Origin: a virus | Virus record (IMG/VR): IMGVR_UViG_3300009506_000117 | Coordinates: 1 to 35,126 of that record | DNA: 35,126 bases | Reading direction: 5' to 3' (one strand) | Part shown: positions 30,990-35,126 of the stretch, in pieces | Numbering within the stretch: the stretch's first letter is position 1 | Layout: the number at the start of each line of letters is the position of its first letter | Position numbers and translations under genes: made by a program | Notes under the pieces: model-generated | Seen by the model: only the letters and a program-made list of their open reading frames with translations | Databases searched by the model: none | Told to the model about the DNA's origin: nothing

Positions 30990-31246
30990 AGCCGCATATG
31001 ACGGAGCCTAATCCGGAGTTAGCCAAGCTGGTGCGTAATACCTTTCATGGCATGGCACATTGGGCAGGATCAGGACCGCAAGGAAAGACCTGTGCTACCT
31101 GCCAGCATTTTGGCACCGTTTACCAATACGAAGGTGCAAAACCGAAGAAAGATCGGTGCAAATTATATTTTAAGATGATGGAAGGTAAGATAGGGAATCA
31201 GATTCCAGCCAATACGATGTCCTGCAAGCACTACTCTGAAATCTAA
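30986..31246 (+). CDS. Cys-rich phage protein at the end of the sugar operon (86 aa)
   Basis: MKPHMTEPNPELAKLVRNTF, then QGKTCATCQHFGTVYQYEGA, DRCKLYFKMMEGKIGNQIPA and MSCKHYSEI. Four cysteines in CxxC...C...C spacing suggest a zinc or iron-sulphur cluster site of the type found in small phage proteins (TCxxCxHF...RCxLYxxM...AxACKxF). It overlaps the synthase by four bases (ATGA). Its stop overlaps the stop of the convergent gene 31243-31473 by four bases, leaving no room for a terminator. Confidence 0.7.
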   Translation: MKPHMTEPNPELAKLVRNTFHGMAHWAGSGPQGKTCATCQHFGTVYQYEGAKPKKDRCKLYFKMMEGKIGNQIPANTMSCKHYSEI

Positions 31247-31473
31247 CCGGTTACATACGGAGGAGTGGTTGTCGTTGTAAAATAAGCACCCCTTTGCATC
31301 TGACGCGGACACATAGGGCTACAGCAGGTCCTTTCCGATCCAGGCGGACAGACACATCCAGGCGCATGGCCGCTAAAATGCGGGATTAGATACTGGTTAG
31401 TCTCCAGGATCTCTATCCTGCGATTGAGATCTCTCAGTTCCTTCCTAAGACTCGCTATGGTGTCTTTTGCCAT
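31243..31473 (-). CDS. Coiled-coil/Cys-rich small phage protein (76 aa)
   Basis: MAKDTIASLRKELRDLNRRI, EILETNQYLIPHFSGHAPGC and VCPPGSERTCCSPMCPRQMQ. A short N-terminal coiled coil is followed by a compact cysteine-rich segment (six Cys between about residues 40 and 58) and a Thr-rich tail. It lies at the end of the minus-strand operon of small genes, ten bases after the 35-residue membrane protein. GGGGG precedes its ATG. Function is unknown. Confidence 0.6.
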   Translation of the reverse strand: MAKDTIASLRKELRDLNRRIEILETNQYLIPHFSGHAPGCVCPPGSERTCCSPMCPRQMQRGAYFTTTTTPPYVTG

Positions 31474-31483
31474 TGGAACCCCC

Positions 31484-31591
31484 CTAATTGCTCACCACGA
31501 TAGAAACCGTAAAATGAGGATTGGTCACGATCATGGTCAATTCGCAGGCTATCAGTATCACAAGCAAAATAATCACTATCCAGGTTTTCAT
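31484..31591 (-). CDS. Tiny membrane or lipoprotein-like peptide (35 aa)
   Basis: The ATG at 31591 overlaps the previous stop (ATGA) and the frame ends TAG at 31486-31484. It reads MKTWIVIILLVILIACELTM and then IVTNPHFTVSIVVSN. One hydrophobic segment follows a lysine near the N-terminus. LIAC resembles a lipobox, so it could be processed to a small outer-membrane lipoprotein as in Rz1-type spanins. It is equally possible that it is only a single-span membrane peptide. Its place after another tiny membrane gene favours a membrane or lysis function. Confidence 0.55.
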   Translation of the reverse strand: MKTWIVIILLVILIACELTMIVTNPHFTVSIVVSN

Positions 31592-31701
31592 GGCAGAAAG
31601 CACCTACTGATCGCTATGATGAACAAGGCGGTAATCCAGGCAGACAGGAAGATGCTGTCGGCCAGGGGCGATTCCTCGGGGGATATGATGTCTCCGCTCA
31701 A
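31588..31701 (-). CDS. Tiny single-span membrane protein, TTG start (37 aa)
   Basis: A TTG at 31701, two bases after the upstream TGA and with AGG about nine bases before it, opens a 37-codon frame. It reads MSGDIISPEESPLADSIFLS, then AWITALFIIAISRCFLP. Residues about 16-34 form one membrane span after an acidic N-terminus. It ends within the ATG of the 35-residue gene. It has the size of a phage holin-like or accessory peptide, but no family is recognised. A plus-strand ORF at 31424-31765 in this stretch is a shadow. Confidence 0.5.
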   Translation of the reverse strand: MSGDIISPEESPLADSIFLSAWITALFIIAISRCFLP

Positions 31702-31703
31702 TT

Positions 31704-32012
31704 TCACTTACCTAGTTCTATTTTACGGTCACGCGCATTCTTTAGTTTCACGCTATACTCATTGAGCCGGTCATCAATGAGCGCCTTGGTGGTTGGATCA
31801 GACACCTGGGCCTTTAGGATTGTGTCGTCCCGTATGGCCTTGGTGTAAACGTCGATGGCCTCATCGGCTTGACGGGCATCCAGTTTGCGAAGGTCGCTCG
31901 ACCATGCCGGGGTGTCGATTCCAAACAGGTGCCAAACCCCGGCGGTAAAGCCACCAAACGAAACAAGCGCCGCCGTCAGGATTCCTATTCTCTTGACCCA
32001 GACCCAAAACAT
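31704..32012 (-). CDS. N-terminally anchored helical membrane protein (102 aa)
   Basis: MFWVWVKRIGILTAALVSFG and GFTAGVWHLFGID form one membrane span with short positive residues before it (N-in). The rest is a charged, helical chain: DLRKLDARQADEAIDVYTKA, TTKALIDDRLNEYSVKLKNA. The layout (short cytoplasmic start, one span, helical periplasmic part) is that of inner-membrane spanins, although no Rz homology is recognised. The start overlaps the winged-helix gene by 28 bases and has GAGGG four bases upstream. A spanin or holin-associated role is inference. Confidence 0.55.
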   Translation of the reverse strand: MFWVWVKRIGILTAALVSFGGFTAGVWHLFGIDTPAWSSDLRKLDARQADEAIDVYTKAIRDDTILKAQVSDPTTKALIDDRLNEYSVKLKNARDRKIELGK

Positions 32013-32332
32013 TGCGCCCTCATAACCCGTTGGTTTCTCTTACTCCTACCCTTGCGCTTATCAGGCCCGCAGGCAATCAGGCACTTTTCCTGAAGGGCGG
32101 AGAATCTGGCGGTAACGCTGGAATATGGCAGGCCGGGGAATCTCTCCCTCACCTGATCCGAGATGCAGCCGTTTGGGCCGAATGACTTGATGGCCTCATA
32201 GACCATCCTCTCAAGCTTTGATGTATCGACCGAATTAGCCGCCTCGACGCTGGTATCCGGTGAAACCCTCCGGTGCAGCTTATACGGCTCCGTCCCGAAT
32301 AGATCCCCGTAATGCCAAAGCATCTTAACCAT
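31985..32332 (-). CDS. Winged-helix phage regulator-like protein (115 aa)
   Basis: The core (LERMVYEAIKSFGPNGCISD, QVRERFPGLPYSSVTARFSA, LQEKCLIACGPDKRKGR) is a MarR-like winged-helix arrangement common in small phage proteins. The second helix pair has the recognition-like SSVTARFSAL. The ATG at 32332 shares a base with the upstream TGA, and a GTG one codon earlier is an alternative. It is followed by a basic tail (RSKRNQRVMR). It may regulate the operon controlled by the three operators near 32800, which is inference. Confidence 0.7.
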   Translation of the reverse strand: MVKMLWHYGDLFGTEPYKLHRRVSPDTSVEAANSVDTSKLERMVYEAIKSFGPNGCISDQVRERFPGLPYSSVTARFSALQEKCLIACGPDKRKGRSKRNQRVMRAQCFGSGSRE

Positions 32333-32529
32333 CACCCCTGCTCCCTGCCACGCTCCAGGCGATGAATACGATCCCAGCTATCATGGGCTGGCCGCTCTGT
32401 AATCATTCCACAGCGTGGGCACCAAGCTATGTCGCAATACTCATCGGCGTCGTATTCCACCTTCCGCTCATGCCCGAATACGGCGCAGAGCAGATTCTTG
32501 AATCTCATCTCGATATAGGCTCGGTTCAT
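32332..32529 (-). CDS. Small zinc-binding protein (65 aa)
   Basis: MNRAYIEMRFKNLLCAVFGH, then ERKVEYDADEYCDIAWCPRC and GMITERPAHDSWDRIHRLER. The order LLCxVFGHxxx...C...CxRCG resembles the small prophage zinc-finger family (DUF1660-like), with Cys and His as likely metal ligands. It overlaps both neighbours (ATGA and TGATG). Function is unknown. Confidence 0.65.
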   Translation of the reverse strand: MNRAYIEMRFKNLLCAVFGHERKVEYDADEYCDIAWCPRCGMITERPAHDSWDRIHRLERGREQG

Positions 32530-32780
32530 TTCTCTTCACGCTTTCTTTTCCTATACGCCCGCATATACTCACGCTGGTAAGCCACACGGTCGAATTTGGC
32601 TTCTGGTGGGCTGGACGCTACCCCAGCTTGGCCTTCCCCGGTATTTCCTTCGGGCATCAAAGCCCCGGTAGGGCGCGATGCATCGCTGGCCTTTGCCCCG
32701 GTTGCGGGTCTGCTTTCCCCGCCTCCACCAGAACTGAATCTGGATTCCCTCAACGCTCTAATCTGATCTAGCTTGCTCAT
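32526..32780 (-). CDS. First gene of the rightmost minus-strand operon (84 aa)
   Basis: MSKLDQIRALRESRFSSGGG is followed by a low-complexity Gly/Ala/Pro linker and a C-terminal basic helix (FDRVAYQREYMRAYRKRKRE). The YQREYMRAYRxR box is frequent at the end of small phage DNA-associated proteins. The ATG at 32780 is only 28 bases from the end of a consensus TTGACA and no good SD is present, so a leaderless or near-leaderless transcript is possible. The operon reads on through five coupled or closely spaced genes. Confidence 0.65.
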   Translation of the reverse strand: MSKLDQIRALRESRFSSGGGGESRPATGAKASDASRPTGALMPEGNTGEGQAGVASSPPEAKFDRVAYQREYMRAYRKRKREEK

Positions 32781-32783
32781 GAT

Positions 32784-32827
32784 GTTAGTCTTACCGTTAG
32801 TCTAACTGTGTCAAGTGTTAGTCTAAC
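32784..32827 (-). promoter_or_regulatory. Promoter/operator with three 11-bp palindromes
   Basis: Three copies of GTTAGTCTAAC occur at 32784-32794 (one mismatch, CTTAC), 32796-32806 and 32817-32827. The half-sites GTTAG and CTAAC are perfect inverted repeats about a central base. A consensus -35 TTGACA on the minus strand (32814-32809) lies between copies two and three, and the 32780 ATG follows at once. A convincing -10 is not visible: TAAGAC at 15-base spacing is the best match. This has the form of a repressor-controlled early promoter. Confidence 0.65.
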
Positions 32828-32953
32828 ATGCGAACGATTTTTTTGTGAAATTTTTTTTGGAGTTAGTTTGGGGGTTTTGGTCTCATAAGACTGGAGGCAC
32901 AGTATAATTTCCGTAGCCGAAGCCTAGCCCGCGCGCCCCCGCCGTATGCACCG

Positions 32954-32975
32954 GACCCAGTTGGTAAACTGGGTC
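32954..32975. other. Perfect 9-bp hairpin in the leader/intergenic region
   Basis: GACCCAGTT (32954-32962) and AACTGGGTC (32967-32975) flank the loop GGTA. No U-tract follows on either strand. It is not a tRNA part: no cloverleaf can be formed around it. Confidence 0.5.
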
Positions 32976-33178
32976 TCACGCGCTCGCGCTCCCGACCCAG
33001 GCCCTGTCTGTTCCCTATTCGTTCTCGATCTGTTCGCTGTTCGTTCACGGTCTAGCCCTTGGCGGAGCGGCGCATGACGCGCGAGCGAGCGCGGTATTAT
33101 AACGCGAGCGCGAGGCAAACCGATTGGAATGTCAATGCGTTAGCATTGAAAGGGCGGCAGGCCGAAAGTTGGTGTGTA

Positions 33179-33208
33179 GCAGACCCTGAGTTCTTACGAA
33201 GGGTCTGC
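33179..33208 (+). other. Hairpin upstream of the first early gene
   Basis: GCAGACCCT (33179-33187) pairs perfectly with AGGGTCTGC (33200-33208) around a 12-base loop, 27 bases before the ATG at 33236. The SD GGAG (33225-33228) remains single-stranded between the hairpin and the ATG. Confidence 0.5.
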
Positions 33209-33235
33209 GTAACACCACCACACCGGAGCCGACCG

Positions 33236-33439
33236 ATGGCAAAGCCGACGAAGCGACCGACGACGCTAAACCCCCGATTTCGGGGTTCTCGGAATAAACG
33301 GCTGGAAGCCGTTGCGAACCGGATTTTAGGCAAGTCCGGTTACTTCGACAAAGGCGAGCGCGCTCAATGGGAAGCGTGGGAAGCCGAGCAGATCGGCCAG
33401 AATGGCCGATTGAAGGCCACTTGGATTGGCCGACCCTGA
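33236..33439 (+). CDS. Small early protein (67 aa)
   Basis: The ATG at 33236 has GGAG seven bases before it. The long frame from 33059 is rejected because its start crosses low-complexity DNA and a hairpin. The product is MAKPTKRPTTLNPRFRGSRN, KRLEAVANRILGKSGYFDKG and ERAQWEAWEAEQIGQNGRLK, basic at the N-terminus with a Trp-containing helix. It ends TWIGRP and its TGA is followed at once by a strong hairpin. Function is unknown. It is first in the plus-strand early series. Confidence 0.6.
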   Translation: MAKPTKRPTTLNPRFRGSRNKRLEAVANRILGKSGYFDKGERAQWEAWEAEQIGQNGRLKATWIGRP

Positions 33440-33440
33440 G

Positions 33441-33496
33441 GGAGTTTCTATCTCTCTCCCCCATCACGAAGTGAGGGGAGAGAGAGTAGAAACCCC
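33441..33496 (+). terminator. Very long hairpin after 33236-33439
   Basis: GTTTCTA (33444-33450) pairs with TAGAAAC (33487-33493). The adjoining TCTCTCTCCCC and TCAC segments pair with GTGA and GGGGAGAGAGA around a GAA loop, giving about 22 bp with two small bulges. It begins two bases after the stop codon. No U-tract follows, so it may be a processing or stability element as well as an attenuator. Its core recurs at 34401-34433. Confidence 0.55.
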
Positions 33497-33524
33497 TCTC
33501 ACCACAAACCAACGGAGACTGACG

Positions 33525-33851
33525 ATGACGAAGATCGAGTTCGAGACTGCGATTGCTCAGGCTGTTGCGAAAGCCCTTGCAAATCAGGGCGTTTCTCAGC
33601 CGAAGGCTGCGACCAAGGCTGAGGACAAGAACTCGGCTTTTGCCGAGAAGGATAAGAAGCTGGTTCGCGGTTTTAACCGCAAGGGCTTCAAGAACGTGCA
33701 GTTGCTGGATCGGAACGATCCCAGCAAGCCGTTTAACGTCAAGACTTTCGACGGCTGGCTTAAGGAAGGCCGCCGAGTAAAGAAAGGTCAGCATGGCATC
33801 CGTAGGATGTTCCACGTTGACCAGACCGAGGTGGTTTCCACCTCTGCCTGA
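33525..33851 (+). CDS. Small protein with ArdC-N-like segment (108 aa)
   Basis: The ATG 33525 follows AACGGAGACTGACG. The product is MTKIEFETAIAQAVAKALAN, then a Lys/Ala linker, LVRGFNRKGFKNVQLLDRND and PSKPFNVKTFDGWLKEGRRV, ending KKGQHGIRRMFHVDQTEVVS. The TFDGWLKEGRRVKKGQHGI pattern resembles the TxxQxxxLGxxVRKGExG element at the N-terminus of ArdC-type antirestriction/ssDNA-binding proteins. The metallopeptidase part of ArdC is absent. The similarity is short, and DNA binding is inference. Related small proteins seem common on alphaproteobacterial mobile elements. Confidence 0.6.
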   Translation: MTKIEFETAIAQAVAKALANQGVSQPKAATKAEDKNSAFAEKDKKLVRGFNRKGFKNVQLLDRNDPSKPFNVKTFDGWLKEGRRVKKGQHGIRRMFHVDQTEVVSTSA

Positions 33852-33859
33852 GGCCTCAA

Positions 33860-33895
33860 ATAAGGGGGCGTTATCTCCGGATAACGCTCCCTTAT
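33860..33895 (+). terminator. 16-bp hairpin after 33525-33851
   Basis: Arms 33860-33875 and 33880-33895 pair over 16 bp with one G-T wobble, closing on a TCCG loop (core GCGTTATC with GATAACGC, outer ATAAGGG with CCCTTAT). It starts nine bases after the stop codon. The outer CCTC and GAGG add a few pairs beyond an AA bulge. No U-tract follows. Confidence 0.55.
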
Positions 33896-33959
33896 GAGGT
33901 TTATGAGGGTTAACATTTTGTTCTAAGGCTGAATACAGCCCAAGCCACGGAGAAAGCTC

Positions 33960-34205
33960 ATGATTACGGTCGTAGATCGCAATAAAACCGCCGATGGCGT
34001 GGCCATTGTCCAAAAGGTCACGAATCCGTCCAGTGGACGGCTCATTCGCTACCAGTACGCCTTTGAGGCCAAGCTGGGCGACTACAGCGCCATTACGGTG
34101 GCTTCCACACTTGAGGAAGCCCGTAAGGCCATTGGGAAAACCCAAGGCGGCAAAATCCAAGTCGCGGCTGATAAGCCGACCCTCAAGCTGGCATTGGGGG
34201 CTTAA
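33960..34205 (+). CDS. Small early hypothetical protein (81 aa)
   Basis: MITVVDRNKTADGVAIVQKV, then TNPSSGRLIRYQYAFEAKLG, DYSAITVASTLEEARKAIGK and IQVAADKPTLKLALGA form a small alpha/beta domain. The RBS is CCACGGAGAAAGCTC. It ends one base before the ATG of the next gene (TAAATG), so they form one unit. Function is unknown. Confidence 0.65.
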   Translation: MITVVDRNKTADGVAIVQKVTNPSSGRLIRYQYAFEAKLGDYSAITVASTLEEARKAIGKTQGGKIQVAADKPTLKLALGA

Positions 34206-34376
34206 ATGGACCAGTTTGCCGTCGCATTGGGAAATGCCTTTAAGGGTATTTCCCTCTATGGGCCGTTTGAATCCAAGGAAAAAGCCCATGAGTGGGGAGA
34301 ACAATACGTTCGCGACCATCACCAATGGCCGCCGACCGAATGGGAAGTCATTAGCCTTAACGACCCAGACTTCTAG
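34206..34376 (+). CDS. Small early protein (56 aa)
   Basis: An ATG directly after the previous TAA opens a 56-codon frame ending TAG at 34374-34376. The product is MDQFAVALGNAFKGISLYGP, FESKEKAHEWGEQYVRDHHQ and WPPTEWEVISLNDPDF. The pattern FxVxLGNxFxGIxLYGPFxxxExAxxWxExxxxxxEWxVIxL is that of a small phage/plasmid protein family of unknown function. Its tight start and aromatic-rich core support it as real. It is followed by a gap containing the hairpin 34401-34433. Confidence 0.65.
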   Translation: MDQFAVALGNAFKGISLYGPFESKEKAHEWGEQYVRDHHQWPPTEWEVISLNDPDF

Positions 34377-34400
34377 GCCAAATAGACCACCGACCCATCT

Positions 34401-34433
34401 ACTTGTCCCCCTCACGATAGTGAGGGGACAAGT
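34401..34433 (+). terminator. Hairpin after 34206-34376
   Basis: ACTTGTCCCC (34401-34410) pairs with GGGGACAAGT (34424-34433), and TCAC (34412-34415) pairs with GTGA (34420-34423) around GATA, with one bulged C. The core CCCC-TCAC-GA-GTGA-GGGG is shared with the hairpin 33441-33496, so the two belong to one structural family. No U-tract follows. Confidence 0.55.
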
Positions 34434-34466
34434 TGATGCCCCTCGAAAACCACGGAGAAACGGCCA

Positions 34467-34706
34467 ATGTGCTTTAGCACAGACGAAATCCACGATCTCA
34501 TGGCAGAGACCATCGAGCAACTTACGATAGCCTCTAGCTGCCGCAGCAAGCCCCATCCCCACCTTGATGAAGGGGATGACGACTACGATTTCGTTAATGC
34601 CAACCTTGAGCGGTGTGCTGACCGCCGAGATCGCCGTTGCCTGATTGAGTCCAGCAGCCATGTTAGGCTCGAACGAGAGGCCGACAGATTGTTGGGTCTT
34701 AACTAA
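34467..34706 (+). CDS. Small acidic early protein (79 aa)
   Basis: MCFSTDEIHDLMAETIEQLT, IASSCRSKPHPHLDEGDDDY and DFVNANLERCADRRDRRCLI, ending RLEREADRLLGLN. Three Cys and three His occur, but with no clear finger spacing. The RBS is CCACGGAGAAACGGCC. The gene ends shortly before a strong terminator. A large antisense frame (33132-34661) over this region is a shadow of the small plus-strand genes. Confidence 0.6.
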   Translation: MCFSTDEIHDLMAETIEQLTIASSCRSKPHPHLDEGDDDYDFVNANLERCADRRDRRCLIESSSHVRLEREADRLLGLN

Positions 34707-34714
34707 AGCACCAC

Positions 34715-34743
34715 AGGGTAGGGGAGAAATCCCCTACCCTTTT
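34715..34743 (+). terminator. Rho-independent terminator
   Basis: AGGGTAGGGGA (34715-34725) pairs perfectly with TCCCCTACCCT (34730-34740) around a GAAA tetraloop and is followed by TTT, giving a run of four T from 34740. An 11-bp stem with a GNRA loop and U-run after the stop at 34706 is a standard intrinsic terminator. Confidence 0.75.
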
Positions 34744-34790
34744 GTCGCATGATTTGGCTGGAATGTCAAAAGGTTAAGGGAGTTTTGCAC

Positions 34791-35024
34791 ATGGCTCAAT
34801 TCGATAAAAATGGCCGGGAATACGCCAAACTGGATCAGCTAAAGGCTGGCGATCATGTCGAAATTGATGACGGATTTACCTGTATGTCAGCAGGGACAAC
34901 CATCGTTCACGAAGGAGCAGGCGGAGAATTATACATTCCCTGCTCATGCGGTCGCCATTTCTTAAGCGGTCAACATGATGGAGATAATTGGCTTGTCGGT
35001 ATTTATCCAATGGAGGTGAAATAA
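34791..35024 (+). CDS. Small early protein with CxC motif (77 aa)
   Basis: The ATG 34791 with AAGGGAG eight bases upstream is preferred over the earlier in-frame ATG at 34749, which lies near the terminator. The product is MAQFDKNGREYAKLDQLKAG, DHVEIDDGFTCMSAGTTIVH, EGAGGELYIPCSCGRHFLSG and QHDGDNWLVGIYPMEVK. The AGDxVExDxGFxC...VxxxxxGxLYxxCxxGxHxL pattern marks a small beta-barrel-like phage protein. It ends overlapping the next ATG (TAATG). Confidence 0.65.
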   Translation: MAQFDKNGREYAKLDQLKAGDHVEIDDGFTCMSAGTTIVHEGAGGELYIPCSCGRHFLSGQHDGDNWLVGIYPMEVK

Positions 35025-35126
35025 TGCTGGAGTTTACGATTAAGCTGCAAAAGGGCAGCGTTTTGGTAATGAAGCCTGAGTCCACGAAATCCAATAGCGT
35101 CTGCGTTACGATTAAAGACGCCAAGG
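35024..35126 (+). CDS. Partial early protein, 3' end beyond window
   Basis: An ATG overlapping the previous TAA (35022-35024) opens a frame without stops to the window edge, reading MLEFTIKLQKGSVLVMKPES and then TKSNSVCVTIKDAK. It is coupled to the upstream gene. Only 34 residues are visible, and no family can be assigned. Confidence 0.45.
   Translation, partial: MLEFTIKLQKGSVLVMKPESTKSNSVCVTIKDAK

Larger units (their letters stand above)
32828..33235. other. Structured non-coding region between divergent operons
   Basis: No supported gene occurs in this stretch. It contains T-rich tracts (32838-32880), a TATAAT at 32903-32908 without a good -35, and the perfect hairpin 32954-32975. It also holds inverted CGCGAGCGCG-type repeats (about 32976-32992 and 33076-33113), a cluster of GTTC/TTCG repeats (about 33006-33050) and the hairpin 33179-33208. 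The frames at 32863-33118 and 33059-33235 are low-complexity Arg-rich shadows. It may hold a plus-strand promoter with a leader of more than 300 bases, or a replication origin. Neither is proven. Confidence 0.5.

Noticed and set aside
31424-31765. 113-aa plus-strand open frame
   Set aside because: It overlaps two small minus-strand frames with coupled starts and has no SD. Its His/Arg-rich sequence is typical of an antisense frame.
32954-32975. tRNA or small RNA arm
   Set aside because: Only one stem-loop is formed. No acceptor stem, anticodon arm or T-loop can be assembled around it.
33132-34661. 509-aa minus-strand open frame over the early region
   Set aside because: It is antisense to five small plus-strand genes with good SDs and sits on several hairpins. 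Its composition is unlike any known protein, so it is a shadow frame.
1-35126. Integrase, attachment sites, repressor or transposon genes
   Set aside because: None was found on either strand. The lysogeny status cannot be judged from this window.

Overview
This window is a piece of a tailed double-stranded DNA phage genome (Caudoviricetes). It contains a large terminase, a portal, a scaffold-like protein, a major capsid protein and a long run of virion and tail genes, packed with overlapping TAATG/ATGA start-stop junctions. No integrase, transposase, tRNA, rRNA or CRISPR array was seen. Two neighbouring SU10-type tail adaptor-like genes and the absence of a tape-measure gene suggest a short-tailed (podovirus-like) particle, but this is inference. 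The host cannot be read from the sequence. The small right-hand genes resemble genes of alphaproteobacterial phages and plasmids, a weak hint from memory.

Region 1 (22949 down to 1, minus strand) is the packaging and virion module. In transcription order it holds terL, portal, small basic proteins, a GroES-like co-chaperonin, scaffold, an AT-hook protein, a capsid accessory protein and the major capsid protein. These are followed by three paralogous small beta proteins, a basic protein with a probable programmed -1 frameshift, a Rossmann-like putative glycosyltransferase, and many beta-rich tail or decoration proteins. Among the latter are a LamG-like lectin, a factor 5/8C-like protein and a 790-residue protein with 14 WHxxWSxPVR repeats. 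The module ends in adaptors, a large tail protein and a truncated pyrophosphatase-like gene. One adaptor gene has no ATG, GTG or TTG upstream of its conserved N-terminus and appears to start at ATT behind a perfect AGGAGG.

Region 2 (23091 to 31246, plus strand) is an inserted, translationally coupled 12-gene operon. It encodes most of a nonulosonic (pseudaminic-like) acid pathway: GNAT acetyltransferase, SAM methyltransferase, Gfo/Idh/MocA oxidoreductase, SpsF-like cytidylyltransferase fused to a class III aminotransferase, PseB-like dehydratase, DegT/PseC-like aminotransferase and PseI-like synthase. Small phage genes, including a winged-helix protein, are interleaved. No UDP-sugar hydrolase (PseG) and no glycosyltransferase lie inside the operon. 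The putative glycosyltransferase in the virion module is a candidate to complete the system. The likely output is a CMP-activated nine-carbon sugar that modifies the host surface or the virion.

Region 3 (32780 down to 31243, minus strand) has small regulatory and zinc-binding proteins, then three small membrane proteins that may belong to a lysis function. It is controlled from a region with three copies of an 11-bp palindromic operator around a consensus TTGACA.

Region 4 (32781 to 35126, plus strand) begins with a 455-base structured non-coding stretch. It continues with seven small early-type genes, several of them separated by strong hairpins and preceded by a recurrent CGGAG ribosome-binding motif.
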